The notes beneath the pieces were generated by a model that saw only the letters and a program-made list of their open reading frames with translations, was not told where the DNA came from and did no database searches. 64,000 bases of DNA. Source: Sphaerospermopsis sp. SIO1G1. Its GTDB lineage: Bacteria > Cyanobacteriota > Cyanobacteriia > Cyanobacteriales > Nostocaceae. The DNA is taken from the NCBI GenBank assembly GCA_010672785.1, contig JAAHFX010000002.1, positions 994,411 to 1,058,410 of the forward strand, written 5' to 3'. Shown one piece after another: positions 1-9,601 of the stretch; within the stretch, counting starts at the first letter, position 1, and each line of letters starts with the position of its first letter. Position numbers and translations under genes: made by a program.

Positions 1-1
1 T

Positions 2-1081
2 CCTTTTTTAGAATGGGATTGGTTGAATAACATGGAAATCTCCCACAGCGCTATTCCCAATGCTGGTTGGTTGCCAAATCATCTCACCATATGGCGAGAT
101 AGAACATTAATTGCCGCAGCACCTCTTTATCTGAAAGGCCATAGTCAAGGGGAGTTTGTTTTTGATCATCAATGGGCAGATTTAGCTTATCGGATCGGGA
201 TAGAATATTACCCAAAAATGTTGGGAATGTCCCCATTTACACCAGCAGAAGGCTATCGTTTCTTAATTGCTCCTGGGGAAGATGAGGAAGAAATTACAGC
301 CATGATGGTACATGAAATAGATAATTTTTGCATCAAAAATAATATTTCTAGTTGCCATTTTTTGTATGTTGATCCTCAATTCCGTCCTATTTTAGAAAAA
401 CAAGGTTGTACAGATTGGTTACATCATAGTTATATCTGGGACAATAGTGATTTTCATACCTTTGATGATTATTTAGGAGTATTTAACGCCAACCAAAGAA
501 GAAATATTAAACGAGAACGCAAAGCTCTAGAAAAATCAAGTTTACAAATGCAAGCCATTTCTGGAGAAGAAATTCCTAAGTTCTATTTTCCACTCATGTA
601 TGAATTTTATGCTGATACCTGCGATAAATTTGGTTGGTGGGGTAGTAAATATTTGACTAAGAAATTTTTTGAAACTTTATACCATAATTATCGCCATAGG
701 GTAGTATTTTTTGCTGCTTATAATCAACAGGAACAAAGTACACCAGTGGGAATGTCTTTTTGTTTATTTAAAGATGCTCAATTATATGGACGCTATTGGG
801 GTAGTTTCCAAGAAATAGATTGTCTACATTTTAACGCTTGTTATTATGCACCCATTGAATGGGCGATCGCTAACAATATCCAATCTTTTGATCCCGGTGC
901 AGGTGGTAGACATAAGAAACGACGAGGTTTCCCCGCTAAAATTAATCATAGTTTACACCGATTTTATAACAGTCGTTTAGGAAAAATTCTCCGTCCTCAT
1001 ATTCTACAAGTAAACCAACTTGAACAAGAGGAAATTGAAGCCATTAACTCAGAATTACCTTTCACTCAAAATAATGTTTAA
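2..1081 (+). CDS. DUF482 (FemAB/GNAT-like) acyltransferase family protein, 5' end missing
   Basis: The reading frame is open to the left edge: codons from position 2 read PFLEWDWLNNMEIS, which fits the N-terminal part of DUF482 proteins, so the TTG at 23 is probably not the start. The rest matches this family (annotated as peptidoglycan biosynthesis/recognition or GNAT N-acetyltransferase-like), with a tryptophan- and tyrosine-rich core, an 'NQRRNIKRER' segment around residue 155 and 'FDPGAGGRHKKRRGF' near the C terminus. The acceptor substrate is not known to me. It ends 69 bp before a DUF4346 gene on the same strand. Family call is firm; function is not. Confidence 0.85.
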   Translation, partial: PFLEWDWLNNMEISHSAIPNAGWLPNHLTIWRDRTLIAAAPLYLKGHSQGEFVFDHQWADLAYRIGIEYYPKMLGMSPFTPAEGYRFLIAPGEDEEEITAMMVHEIDNFCIKNNISSCHFLYVDPQFRPILEKQGCTDWLHHSYIWDNSDFHTFDDYLGVFNANQRRNIKRERKALEKSSLQMQAISGEEIPKFYFPLMYEFYADTCDKFGWWGSKYLTKKFFETLYHNYRHRVVFFAAYNQQEQSTPVGMSFCLFKDAQLYGRYWGSFQEIDCLHFNACYYAPIEWAIANNIQSFDPGAGGRHKKRRGFPAKINHSLHRFYNSRLGKILRPHILQVNQLEQEEIEAINSELPFTQNNV

Positions 1082-1150
1082 AACAGGTAACTAAACAATT
1101 ACACTGTATAAGTAAGCTCAAAAAGTATTTCAATAATTTTTCGTTTGATC

Positions 1151-1540
1151 ATGACTATGGATTTAATACTTGATGATTTAACTGCCCTGGATGATAAATT
1201 TTCTCAACGTCATATAGACCTTGATCCCCAAGGTTATTTTCTTATTTACATTGACTCCAATGAAAGATTGATTTACGCTAAACATTTTACCAACGCGATT
1301 AACGATCGTGGTTTAGCTGTAGATCCAGAAACAGGTGAGGTAATTCCCTGTAATGGTAAAGTTGAAAGAACTCACACCCAAGTATTTAGTGGCCGCACTG
1401 CTAAAGAATTGTGTATCAAGATTTTTGAAGAGACTAAACCCTGTCCAATTACTTTCTTGGATCATGCTGCTTATCTAGGTCGGGAATTTGTCCGTGCTGA
1501 GATTGCATTAATAACTGGTAAAGAATACATACAGGATTAA
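1151..1540 (+). CDS. DUF4346 domain protein
   Basis: This is a small soluble protein of about 129 residues, without signal peptide or membrane segment. It matches the cyanobacterial DUF4346 family, recognised from 'DPQGYFLIYID', 'KHFTN', 'RGLAVDPETG' and the C-terminal 'AAYLGREFVRAE' segment. In other proteins this domain is found at the C terminus of dihydropteroate-synthase-like proteins (family knowledge); here it stands alone. The frame opens with TTG at 1145, but ATG at 1151 or 1157 is more likely. Function is unknown. Confidence 0.8.
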   Translation: MTMDLILDDLTALDDKFSQRHIDLDPQGYFLIYIDSNERLIYAKHFTNAINDRGLAVDPETGEVIPCNGKVERTHTQVFSGRTAKELCIKIFEETKPCPITFLDHAAYLGREFVRAEIALITGKEYIQD

Positions 1541-1578
1541 AATTATCAGTCTTTAGTCATCAGTCAGAAGCTAATTCC

Positions 1579-1700
1579 CAACGTAGGGGCAAACCCCCCG
1601 TGGTTGCCCCAGAAATGATATAATCTTAAATCCGTTAGCATCGGAATGATATGTTTTCCTCACGTAGGGGCAAATTCCCTGTGGTTACCCCAGAAACGAC
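1579..1700. repeat. Interspersed repeat, two tandem partial copies
   Basis: Two imperfect copies of 'cgtaggggcaaa...ccc.gtggttgcccca' lie at about 1582-1611 and 1661-1693. The second is preceded by 'aaatccgttagcatcg' and 'ttttcctcac'. The same block occurs inverted at 53551-53618. A 74-codon forward frame here runs into the pentapeptide gene on the other strand and is not a gene. Confidence 0.75.
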
Positions 1701-1783
1701 ATGACTCATCTTTGGAGGTAGAACCTTCAGAATGCATTCCCATACAGAGTATGGGAACGAGGGAAGGGGAAAAAGATTATAAA

Positions 1784-2278
1784 TTATTTACAACCCAAGG
1801 ATTCACGAGTATCTACACCTGTAATAGGATTAACTCCACTGGCATTTTTACAGAGTTTTTTGATTTCTAGTCCGTCTAAAATCGCATTAGTAAAGTCTAC
1901 TCCAGTCACATTCACATTATTAAAAACTGAACGCAGCATCATAGCATCTGAAAATAAAGAATCACTTAAATCAGCATTTTCAAACTTAACTAAGTAAGCT
2001 ATACCTTGACGGAAATCTACATTATGTAAATTTACATCCTCTAACACAGCACCGTTAAACACAGCACCTCTAAGGTTAGCATTGCTAAAGTCAGCATTCT
2101 CTAATTCCAGGTTGGTGAACTCAGCACCAGCTAACTCTTGACCGGAAAAATCCGTTGTTTCTACTTCATCCCCAGCGGAACGGGTAATGCTTGAGGAGCT
2201 TGCTGCTTGTGCTGATAGGGGGGAGACAAACAAAACTACTGTTAAAACGATACTAGCGAGTATTGACCACAATTTCAT
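1784..2278 (-). CDS. Exported pentapeptide-repeat protein, thylakoid-lumen type
   Basis: The 164-residue protein starts with a Sec-type signal peptide (hydrophobic residues 5-20, cleavage near 'AQAA'). About ten A(D/N)LxN-type pentapeptide repeats follow (roughly residues 45-140), forming a right-handed beta-helix. The C-terminal cap has two cysteines ('KLCKNASG' and 'ESLGCK') that could pair in an oxidising compartment. This layout resembles the small lumenal pentapeptide proteins of chloroplasts (TL15/TL17 type), so lumen or periplasm is the likely site; the role is unknown. It converges with nothing and is probably monocistronic. Confidence 0.85.
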   Translation of the reverse strand: MKLWSILASIVLTVVLFVSPLSAQAASSSSITRSAGDEVETTDFSGQELAGAEFTNLELENADFSNANLRGAVFNGAVLEDVNLHNVDFRQGIAYLVKFENADLSDSLFSDAMMLRSVFNNVNVTGVDFTNAILDGLEIKKLCKNASGVNPITGVDTRESLGCK

Positions 2279-2390
2279 AATTTTTGCTTAATAAATCTCA
2301 ACATTTCTACCATAAATATTAAACCGTAGTTCAGTTATGGGACTAATATTTGATTTTTGCAAAAGCTAAGTTCCGTTAAATTAAGATTCC

Positions 2391-2530
2391 CAGTCACCAA
2401 TCACCAATCACCAATCACCAATCAGAGGAGATGAGTGGGTGAGGGGGTGAGGGGGTGAAATTTCTTTACCTATTCCCAGTCACCAATCACCTTTAGTAAT
2501 TCGTAATTCGTAATTCGTAATTCGTAATTC
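2391..2530. repeat. Heptad short tandem repeats (STRR)
   Basis: About five units of CCAATCA (2391-2424) are followed by G-rich GAGGGGGT-type units (2431-2458) and five units of GTAATTC (2496-2530). These fill most of the 360-bp spacer before gcvT. Heptad repeats of this kind are typical of heterocystous cyanobacteria. No glycine riboswitch was recognised in the spacer. Confidence 0.85.
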
Positions 2531-2639
2531 AGAAATTTACCCAATCACCAGTCACCAATGCTTGCTGATGAATCTTGCTTTTTGCCTCTTGCCTTCTACT
2601 ATGAAATACTGACAATTGCTGTAAACACTAAAAATACAC

Positions 2640-3773
2640 GTGGCTAAAATAGAAAACACTGCCGAATCTTTAGCAAGAACTCCTTTATACCACATTGGTG
2701 TAGAACTCAAAGCCCGCTTTACCAGCTTTAGTGGTTGGGAAATGCCAGTGCAGTATACTGGTATCACTCAAGAACACCAAGCTGTGAGGAATGCAGCAGG
2801 GATGTTTGATATTTCCCACATGGGTAAATTTATTCTCCAAGGTAAAAATGTTATTTCCCAACTAGAAAAATTAGTTCCTTCGGATTTAAGTCGTTTAGAA
2901 TTTGGTCAAGCTCAATACACAGTTTTATTAAACCCTCAAGGGGGAATAATTGACGATATTATTATTTATCATCAAGGTGTAGATAGTACGGGGACTGAAA
3001 AAGTAGTCATCATTGTCAATGCTGGAACAACTGACAAAGATAAGAATTGGATTTTACAACATCTTGATCTCAACACCCTAGAATTTAACGACCTATCCCA
3101 AGATAAAGTTTTAATTGCTGTTCAAGGCCCAGAAGCGACAAATTACATTCAATCTCTAGTCTCAGATGATCTTAGTCCAATTTCAGCTTTTGGGCATATA
3201 GAAACTACTTTATTTGGTCAGTCAGCCTTTTTAGCACGTACAGGTTACACAGGGGAAGATGGATTTGAAATCATGGTAGATCCCCAAGTAGGAATTAAAT
3301 TATGGCATCATCTCTATGAAGCGGGTGTCACACCTTGTGGCCTTGGTTGTCGGGATACCTTGCGTTTAGAAGCCGCAATGGCACTTTATGGACAAGATAT
3401 TGATGATAATACTACACCTCTAGAAGCTGGTTTAAGTTGGATAGTTCATTTAGATACCAAAGGCGATTTTATCGGTAAGGATGTTTTAGTACAGCAAAAA
3501 GCTGAAGGTATAAAACGTAAACTGGTTGGTTTACAAACCCAAGGTCGAAATATTGCTCGTCATGGCTATTCAGTAGTATCATCAGGCGAAGTTGTGGGAG
3601 AAATTACTAGTGGTACATTATCACTGACACTTGGTTATCCTGTAGCTTTAGCTTATGTTCCCAAAGCACTAGGAAAAGTTGGCCAAGAGTTAGAAGTGGA
3701 AATTCGTAAGAAAAATTATCCCGTAGTTGTAGTCAAACGTCCTTTTTATCGTTCAAAAAATCGGAAGAAGTGA
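2640..3773 (+). CDS. gcvT: Aminomethyltransferase, glycine cleavage T protein
   Basis: T protein takes the aminomethyl group from the lipoyl arm of GcvH, transfers the one-carbon unit to tetrahydrofolate and releases ammonia. The 377-residue length is normal. Visible family features are 'FDISHMGKF' near the N terminus, the catalytic-region motif GGIIDDIII (Asp105/106), 'RTGYTGEDGFEI' and 'GLGCRDTLRLEAAM' in the middle, and the C-terminal barrel with 'GEITSGTLS'. The start is GTG, without a clear Shine-Dalgarno. gcvH follows after 76 bp on the same strand, so the two probably share a transcript. Confidence 0.97.
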   Translation: MAKIENTAESLARTPLYHIGVELKARFTSFSGWEMPVQYTGITQEHQAVRNAAGMFDISHMGKFILQGKNVISQLEKLVPSDLSRLEFGQAQYTVLLNPQGGIIDDIIIYHQGVDSTGTEKVVIIVNAGTTDKDKNWILQHLDLNTLEFNDLSQDKVLIAVQGPEATNYIQSLVSDDLSPISAFGHIETTLFGQSAFLARTGYTGEDGFEIMVDPQVGIKLWHHLYEAGVTPCGLGCRDTLRLEAAMALYGQDIDDNTTPLEAGLSWIVHLDTKGDFIGKDVLVQQKAEGIKRKLVGLQTQGRNIARHGYSVVSSGEVVGEITSGTLSLTLGYPVALAYVPKALGKVGQELEVEIRKKNYPVVVVKRPFYRSKNRKK

Positions 3774-3849
3774 TCAGTTTTCAGTTTTTTGAGGAATAAT
3801 GTCTTTGGGTTATTGTGAACACACTATTTTTTTTACGTGAGGAAGTGCT

Positions 3850-4245
3850 ATGGATCTAGAATATCCACAAGAGCTAAAGTATCAAGATTCTCATGAATAC
3901 GTACGTCTAGATGAGGAAGTTGCTACAATTGGTATTACTGCCTATGCGGTTGAACAATTAGGTGATATTGTTTTCCTAGACTTGCCAAGTCTTGATGAAG
4001 CTATTACAAAAGGAGATTCATTCGGTACGGTTGAATCAGTAAAAGCTGTAGAAGAACTCAAAGCTCCTTTGAGTGGTACAGTTATAGAAGTCAATGAAAA
4101 AATAGTTGATGCTCCTGAACAATTAGCTGATGATCCTTATCAAGATGGTTGGTTAATCAAAGTCCGTCCTGATAATGCAGAAGAAATTGATGATGACTTG
4201 ATGAGTGCAGAGGAGTATAGAGAGCAAGTAGAAGGTGAGAACTAG
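3850..4245 (+). CDS. gcvH: Glycine cleavage system H protein
   Basis: This is the lipoyl carrier that shuttles the aminomethyl intermediate between GcvP, GcvT and the L protein. Its 131 residues are typical. The lipoylation site is Lys65 in '[15 protein letters not shown]', with the usual acidic C-terminal tail. A GAGGAAGTG Shine-Dalgarno-like stretch lies just upstream of the ATG. It lies between gcvT (76 bp upstream) and gcvP (564 bp downstream). No lpd (L protein) gene is in the window. Confidence 0.97.
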   Translation: MDLEYPQELKYQDSHEYVRLDEEVATIGITAYAVEQLGDIVFLDLPSLDEAITKGDSFGTVESVKAVEELKAPLSGTVIEVNEKIVDAPEQLADDPYQDGWLIKVRPDNAEEIDDDLMSAEEYREQVEGEN

Positions 4246-4809
4246 AGTTGATAGCAAAAAATGTTGTCATCAGGATAGGTGACTTTTGACAGGTGACAGT
4301 TTTAGACATTTATTAAGTTTGAATTTTCATCTCCAAAGCAAGGTTTTTGAATTCTCACCCTTGAAAATCTTGCATTTGTTAAACATGAAAATTCCTAAAA
4401 CTCTTTCCCTGTCAAGATTTGACATTTATTTCCTAAGCTCTAAGTAGTTCTAACTTGTGTAGGGTGCGTTATTACGCACCATTTCTCTAAGCTAATGTGA
4501 ATTCTTAGAAAATATAAACACCTAAGCAAAATTAATTTATAGCTATATTCACCAAGATTAGGACATGAAAATCATAAACTTGTAGGGGTTTAGCATTGCG
4601 CTTTACCCTTACCAATCTTTACAATTAGAGGCTATCTAATAGCCTAAGCAACCTGACTACAGCTATAAAATTTTCGGAACAAACAAAAATCTCTGTAGCT
4701 CTTACCTATTAACTGGTGTTGTTGGAATTAAGAACAATTTTCGAGGCGAAATGACCTATTTACCAGTAATCATTACAATGTATGAAGAAGTAAAGTAGGA
4801 GAAAAATAG
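4246..4809 (+). other. Long gcvH-gcvP spacer
   Basis: No gene was found in these 564 bp. The spacer holds a short inverted repeat (GTAGGGTGCGTTATTACGCACC, about 4459-4480) of a type also seen near 7731 and 14292, and a half copy of the GTAGGGGTTTAGCA hairpin (about 4583). A good AGGAG lies at 4797-4801, nine bases before the gcvP GTG. The length suggests that gcvP has its own promoter. I looked for the conserved glycine riboswitch core and did not see it. Confidence 0.6.
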
Positions 4810-7722
4810 GTGGTAGCAAATCTTCCTCGTCCTCAATCCAGCGATCGCAGTGAAAACCAGAACCCTATTGTAACTGAAAACAACCCTAAAATCAGAGATT
4901 TCAGCCAAAGACACATCGGACCAAATGCTGATGATGTTGAGCAAATGCTACAGACATTGGGTGTGAACAGTTTAGATGAATTAATTGATCAAACTGTACC
5001 CCAGGGAATTCGCTTAAATCAGAAATTGGAACTTCCCGCAGCGCAAAGCGAATATGCAGCATTAGTAAAATTAAAACAAATAGCTGACAAAAATCAGGTT
5101 TACCGTTCTTATATCGGTACAGGGTATTATGATTGCATTACCCCAGGTGTAATTCAACGCAACATTTTAGAAAATCCCGGTTGGTATACAGCATATACCC
5201 CTTATCAACCTGAAATTGCCCAAGGACGTTTGGAAGCACTTTTAAATTTCCAAACCATGATTATTGACTTGACTGGTTTAGAAATTGCTAACGCTTCTTT
5301 ATTAGATGAAGCAACAGCAGCAGCAGAAGCAATGAGTATGAGTTATGGTATCTGCAAAAATAAATCCCACAACTTCTTTGTTTCTAGCTACTGTCATCCT
5401 CAAACCATTGAAGTATTACAAACACGCGCTAAACCTTTAGGCATTAATATCATTATCGGTGATCATCACACCTTTGATTTTTCCGAAACAATCTTTGGCG
5501 CGATTCTGCAATATCCCGCAACCGATGGTACAATTTACGACTATCGCCACTTTATAGAACAGTCCCATGCTCAGGGTGCATTGGTGACTGTAGCCGCAGA
5601 TCCTTTAAGTTTGACACTACTTACACCCCCCGGTGAATTAGGGGCTGATATAGCCGTAGGCAGCACTCAGCGGTTCGGTATTCCAATGGGATTTGGAGGA
5701 CCTCATGCAGCTTACTTTGCGACCAAGGAGAAGCATAAACGCTTAGTTCCAGGACGGATTGTGGGTGTATCAAAAGATGTGAATGGTAAATCTGCATACC
5801 GTTTGGCTCTGCAAACCCGTGAACAACACATCCGTAGAGATAAAGCTACCAGTAATATCTGCACAGCGCAGGTTTTATTGGCAGTGATGGCGGGTATGTA
5901 TGCAGTCTATCATGGACCAGATGGTTTAAAAGGGATTGCAGAAAATGTCCATCAACTGACTGCAACTTTAGCAGCAGGATTGAAAAAATTAGGTTATCAA
6001 ATCGTTAGTGAAAACTTCTTTGATACTCTCAGAATTGAGTTAGGAAATACCAGTTTAGAGAAAATTCAAGCAGCAGCAGATAGTAGAAATATCAACTTAC
6101 GAGTTTTCGATAATTCTGATGTAGGAATTTCTTTAGATGAAACTACAACAGCAGCAGATATAGTTGATTTATTGCAAGTTTTTGCCTTGAAGGATGAATT
6201 ACCTTTTAACTTGGCAGAAATCACTTTTTCATCATCTCATATCTCCCAAGTTCGGGAAAGTGAATATTTAACTCATCCCGTCTTTAATCGTTATCATTCA
6301 GAAACTGAGTTATTGCGTTATTTACATCAGTTAGAAACCAAGGATCTATCATTAACCAGTTCCATGATTCCTTTAGGTTCTTGTACCATGAAGTTAAACG
6401 CAACTTCAGAAATGATTCCTGTAACCTGGGCAGAATTTGGGAAAATCCATCCCTTCGCACCAGTTTCTCAAACCAGAGGTTATGAAATTCTCTTCCAACA
6501 ATTAGAAACATGGTTAGCTGAAATTACAGGTTTTGCCGGAATTTCCTTACAACCAAATGCAGGTTCACAAGGTGAATATACAGGACTTTTGGTAATCCAT
6601 GAATATCATCAAAGTCGTGGAGAAGGACACAGAAATGTGTGTTTAATTCCTCAATCTGCACATGGTACAAATCCTGCCAGTGCGGTAATGTGTGGAATGA
6701 AAGTTGTGGCGATCGCCTGTGATGATCAAGGTAACATTGATGTTGCTGACTTAACAGCTAAAGCTGAAAAACATAGCCATGAATTAGCAGCTTTAATGGT
6801 GACATATCCATCAACTCATGGAGTATTTGAAGAAGCAATTAAAGAAATTTGTGCCATAGTTCATGAACATGGTGGACAAGTTTACATGGACGGAGCTAAC
6901 ATGAATGCCCAAGTGGGTATTTGTAGTCCTGGTGATATTGGTGCAGATGTCTGTCACTTGAACTTACACAAAACTTTCTGTATTCCTCATGGTGGTGGTG
7001 GCCCTGGTATGGGCCCCATTGGTGTTGCTTCTCACCTTGTTCCCTTTTTACCTGGACATTCTGTCATCAAAATGGGTGGTAATTTAGGTGCTGTTTCTGC
7101 TGCACCTTGGGGAAGTGCGAGTATTTTGGTAATTTCTTGGATGTACATTGCCATGATGGGTGCAGAAGGTTTAACTCACGCTACCAAAGTTGCAATTTTA
7201 AATGCGAATTACATCGCTAAGAGATTAGAATCATCTTATCCAGTTTTATATCGCGGAAAAAATGGTTTTGTGGCACATGAATGTATTTTAGATTTACGTG
7301 CTGTGAAGAAATCAGCGAACATCGAAATTGATGATGTTGCCAAGCGGTTAATGGACTATGGTTTCCATGCACCGACTGTTTCTTGGCCTGTTGGTGGTAC
7401 GGTGATGGTTGAACCTACAGAAAGTGAATCTAAGGAAGAATTGGATCGTTTTTGCAACACTTTAATTGCCATTCGTCAAGAAATTGCCGCAATTGAATCT
7501 GGAGAAATGGACATTGAAGATAATGTCTTGAAAAACGCTCCTCATACAGCAGAAAGTTTGATTGTGGGTGAGTGGAAACATGGTTATTCTCGTGAGCAAG
7601 CTGCTTATCCTGCAAGTTGGAGCAAGGAATATAAATTCTGGCCAAGTGTAGGTAGAATAGATGCTGCTTTTGGGGATAGGAATTTTGTTTGTTCTTGTTT
7701 ACCGATGGAGGCTTATAGTTAA
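4810..7722 (+). CDS. gcvP: Glycine dehydrogenase (decarboxylating), P protein
   Basis: The PLP enzyme decarboxylates glycine and loads the aminomethyl group on GcvH; in cyanobacteria this serves photorespiratory glycine. At 970 residues it is the full fused (homodimeric) form. The N-terminal half contains '[18 protein letters not shown]'. The C-terminal half carries the PLP lysine, Lys721, in '[20 protein letters not shown]'. The GTG start is supported by AGGAG nine bases upstream. No frameshift was seen. Confidence 0.97.
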   Translation: MVANLPRPQSSDRSENQNPIVTENNPKIRDFSQRHIGPNADDVEQMLQTLGVNSLDELIDQTVPQGIRLNQKLELPAAQSEYAALVKLKQIADKNQVYRSYIGTGYYDCITPGVIQRNILENPGWYTAYTPYQPEIAQGRLEALLNFQTMIIDLTGLEIANASLLDEATAAAEAMSMSYGICKNKSHNFFVSSYCHPQTIEVLQTRAKPLGINIIIGDHHTFDFSETIFGAILQYPATDGTIYDYRHFIEQSHAQGALVTVAADPLSLTLLTPPGELGADIAVGSTQRFGIPMGFGGPHAAYFATKEKHKRLVPGRIVGVSKDVNGKSAYRLALQTREQHIRRDKATSNICTAQVLLAVMAGMYAVYHGPDGLKGIAENVHQLTATLAAGLKKLGYQIVSENFFDTLRIELGNTSLEKIQAAADSRNINLRVFDNSDVGISLDETTTAADIVDLLQVFALKDELPFNLAEITFSSSHISQVRESEYLTHPVFNRYHSETELLRYLHQLETKDLSLTSSMIPLGSCTMKLNATSEMIPVTWAEFGKIHPFAPVSQTRGYEILFQQLETWLAEITGFAGISLQPNAGSQGEYTGLLVIHEYHQSRGEGHRNVCLIPQSAHGTNPASAVMCGMKVVAIACDDQGNIDVADLTAKAEKHSHELAALMVTYPSTHGVFEEAIKEICAIVHEHGGQVYMDGANMNAQVGICSPGDIGADVCHLNLHKTFCIPHGGGGPGMGPIGVASHLVPFLPGHSVIKMGGNLGAVSAAPWGSASILVISWMYIAMMGAEGLTHATKVAILNANYIAKRLESSYPVLYRGKNGFVAHECILDLRAVKKSANIEIDDVAKRLMDYGFHAPTVSWPVGGTVMVEPTESESKEELDRFCNTLIAIRQEIAAIESGEMDIEDNVLKNAPHTAESLIVGEWKHGYSREQAAYPASWSKEYKFWPSVGRIDAAFGDRNFVCSCLPMEAYS

Positions 7723-7988
7723 TTAATTGTGGGGTGCGTTAATGAAATTTAACGCACTTTTTTGATTTTGTTATTGGGTGTGTTCATAAATGTACAGGAT
7801 TGTTATTTATCGGTTATTAGTAGGATGCTGAAATTTTAATTGTCTGAATCAGGATGTCCAGGATTTGAGGATGTACAGGATTGTAATTGATAAATTGTCT
7901 GTAAATATTGAAAGATGATAAAATATATCCCTCTTCTGTCACTCTCCGAAAAGCTATATCATTTCTGAATTCTAGAATTCTTATACAG

Positions 7989-8033
7989 TGGGCGATAGCG
8001 AAGCGCTGCTGCAAGTAGATCGCCCATTTTTTT
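7989..8033 (+). terminator. Candidate hairpin terminator between convergent gcvP and clpP
   Basis: An 8-bp perfect stem (TGGGCGAT, 7989-7996, with ATCGCCCA, 8019-8026) is followed by seven T residues. It lies between the ends of gcvP and clpP, which converge. The distance from gcvP (267 bp) means that it may instead be part of a mobile repeat. Confidence 0.4.
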
Positions 8034-8079
8034 CTAACTTATCTTCGTTTTCTATCCCTTCGGGAAGCTCCGCTAACGC

Positions 8080-8121
8080 GTCCTTCGTGGTTCATTCTTC
8101 GGTAACTTCTGCATAAGTCCT
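8080..8121. repeat. One-ended remnant of AGGACTTACGCA element
   Basis: This stretch ends in 'cttctgcataagtcct' and matches one half of the complete element at 17303-17395 in inverted orientation. The left end is missing. The rest of the 7723-8233 spacer has a TGCGTTAA inverted repeat right after gcvP and heptad-like 'atgactaatgactaat' repeats before clpP; no gene was seen. Confidence 0.6.
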
Positions 8122-8233
8122 GTGATGATTGGGCTGCTTTGACAATGCAGGGTAAATACCAAAATAGGAAATCAAGTCAAAAGTCAAAAGTCAAATTACC
8201 AATGACTAATGACTAATGACTAATCACTGATGA

Positions 8234-8839
8234 CTAAACCACAGCCATTGGACGGCTGCCAGCAGAGTGTCGGTTAATTACTTGATCTATTAAACCGTAT
8301 TCTTTTGCTTCTTCTGGAGACATAAAAAAGTCTCTTTCAGTATCTTCAGCAATTCTTTCTAAAGGTTGATCGGTATGTTCTGCTAAATACTCGTTCAGTT
8401 TGCGTTTGTGATAAAGAATTTCCCGAGCTTGAATTTCAATGTCTGTTGCCTGACCTTGTGCGCCACCTAAAGGTTGGTGAATCATGATCCTAGAATGGGG
8501 TAGACTCATCCGCTTACCTTTTGTACCTGCACTGAGGAGAAAAGCTCCCATACTTGCTGCTAGTCCAGTACAGATTGTACAAACATCAGGACGGATATTT
8601 TTCATAGTGTCAAAAATACCCATTCCTGCCGTCACTGAACCACCTGGAGAATTTATGTACATATAAATGTCTTTCTCTGGGTCTTCAGAATCTAAATACA
8701 GCAACTGGGCAACTATCAGGTTAGCAAGGTTACTATCTACCTGTTGTCCTAAGAAGATGATGCGCTCACGCAATAACCGTGAGTAGATGTCAAAGGTACG
8801 TTCACCACGACCCGATTGTTCAATAACGATAGGAATCAT
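8234..8839 (-). CDS. clpP: ATP-dependent Clp protease proteolytic subunit
   Basis: This serine peptidase subunit assembles into a barrel that degrades substrates unfolded by ClpX or ClpC. The catalytic triad is intact: Ser96 in 'GLAASMGAF', His121 in 'RIMIHQP' and Asp170 in 'TERDFFMS'. The 201-residue length is normal, and no long propeptide is present. Cyanobacteria have several ClpP paralogues plus ClpR; this copy stands alone, without clpX or clpR beside it, and I cannot assign the paralogue number from sequence alone. Confidence 0.95.
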   Translation of the reverse strand: MIPIVIEQSGRGERTFDIYSRLLRERIIFLGQQVDSNLANLIVAQLLYLDSEDPEKDIYMYINSPGGSVTAGMGIFDTMKNIRPDVCTICTGLAASMGAFLLSAGTKGKRMSLPHSRIMIHQPLGGAQGQATDIEIQAREILYHKRKLNEYLAEHTDQPLERIAEDTERDFFMSPEEAKEYGLIDQVINRHSAGSRPMAVV

Positions 8840-9368
8840 TGAGACTATTGGTAGTTAATTTTTGACATATTTTCTACCCTAAAAGGGCAGTTATTCTGGG
8901 GTTAAACAGCAATTGCTGGGAAGTACCAATCTGATGTTATTTAACCCAATGGTTGATGCCCCAACCGTGTTTTCATACTAGCATAACAACCCTTAGAAAG
9001 TGGTTGAACAAAAATGACGATTTTATCCTTGCACCCTGCACCCTGCCTAGTTTTGACCTTCATTATCACCTGGTAAACTTTCTCAGGCACTTTTTCTAGT
9101 TTGTAGATGTCTATCTGGTCATAACGGTGTGGGAATTAAGTTGTATGTGAATTTACAATTAAATTGTTTAGTAACTTTTATTACAAACTTTATAAATGCT
9201 TCTGGTGAATATTCCGGAGATTTTTTATAAATCTGGTAAATCGGAAGTAAGTGCTGTATTTAGGTTTATCAACCTAACTATAAATCCTGTTAAACACCCT
9301 GAAAAATGAGGTTTTTACCTAGACAGTATGCAGGTTTGAGATTCTATTGATATAAAGAGATAATTATT
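8840..9368. other. Spacer between clpP and a small ORF
   Basis: These 529 bp are AT-rich and contain no recognised gene. There is a short tandem 'gcaccctgcaccctgcct' at about 9031-9048, which recurs near 43711. The clpP promoter should lie in the left part. Confidence 0.5.
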
Positions 9369-9530
9369 ATGCGGGAAAAACTTATACAAGCTATTTTGAT
9401 TACTTTGTCACTACAATTGATTGCTATACTAAACGGTACTAATCAAGTGACTCGCAAAACAGTATCACCGATACCAGAAGTACATACTCCAATTCTGGGT
9501 TCAACTATTCGTCTGTTTAAGGTAAGGTGA
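9369..9530 (+). CDS. Possible small exported or membrane peptide (53 aa)
   Basis: The ATG is preceded by an AAAGAGA purine stretch at a suitable distance. Residues 5-21 are hydrophobic (ILITLSLQLIAIL), like a signal anchor, followed by a Pro/Thr-rich tail ending in 'GSTIRLFKVR'. It is not recognised as a known family. It lies 71 bp before the DUF255 gene on the same strand. It could be chance, but start context and composition are reasonable. Confidence 0.4.
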   Translation: MREKLIQAILITLSLQLIAILNGTNQVTRKTVSPIPEVHTPILGSTIRLFKVR

Positions 9531-9601
9531 TTTTTGGTAAATAGTTAATAGTGAATGGTCAACTATCAGCTATTTACTAAATTACTAATTACTAATTACT
9601 G

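Noticed and set aside
1646..1870. 74-codon plus-strand frame
   Set aside because: It is made of dispersed repeat sequence and then the antisense of the pentapeptide gene; no ribosome site or family.
2279..4809. Glycine riboswitch upstream of gcvT or gcvP
   Set aside because: The conserved aptamer core and tandem arrangement were looked for and not seen.
7817..8014. 65-codon minus-strand frame downstream of gcvP
   Set aside because: Composition is not protein-like, and it overlaps the repeat/hairpin region between convergent genes.
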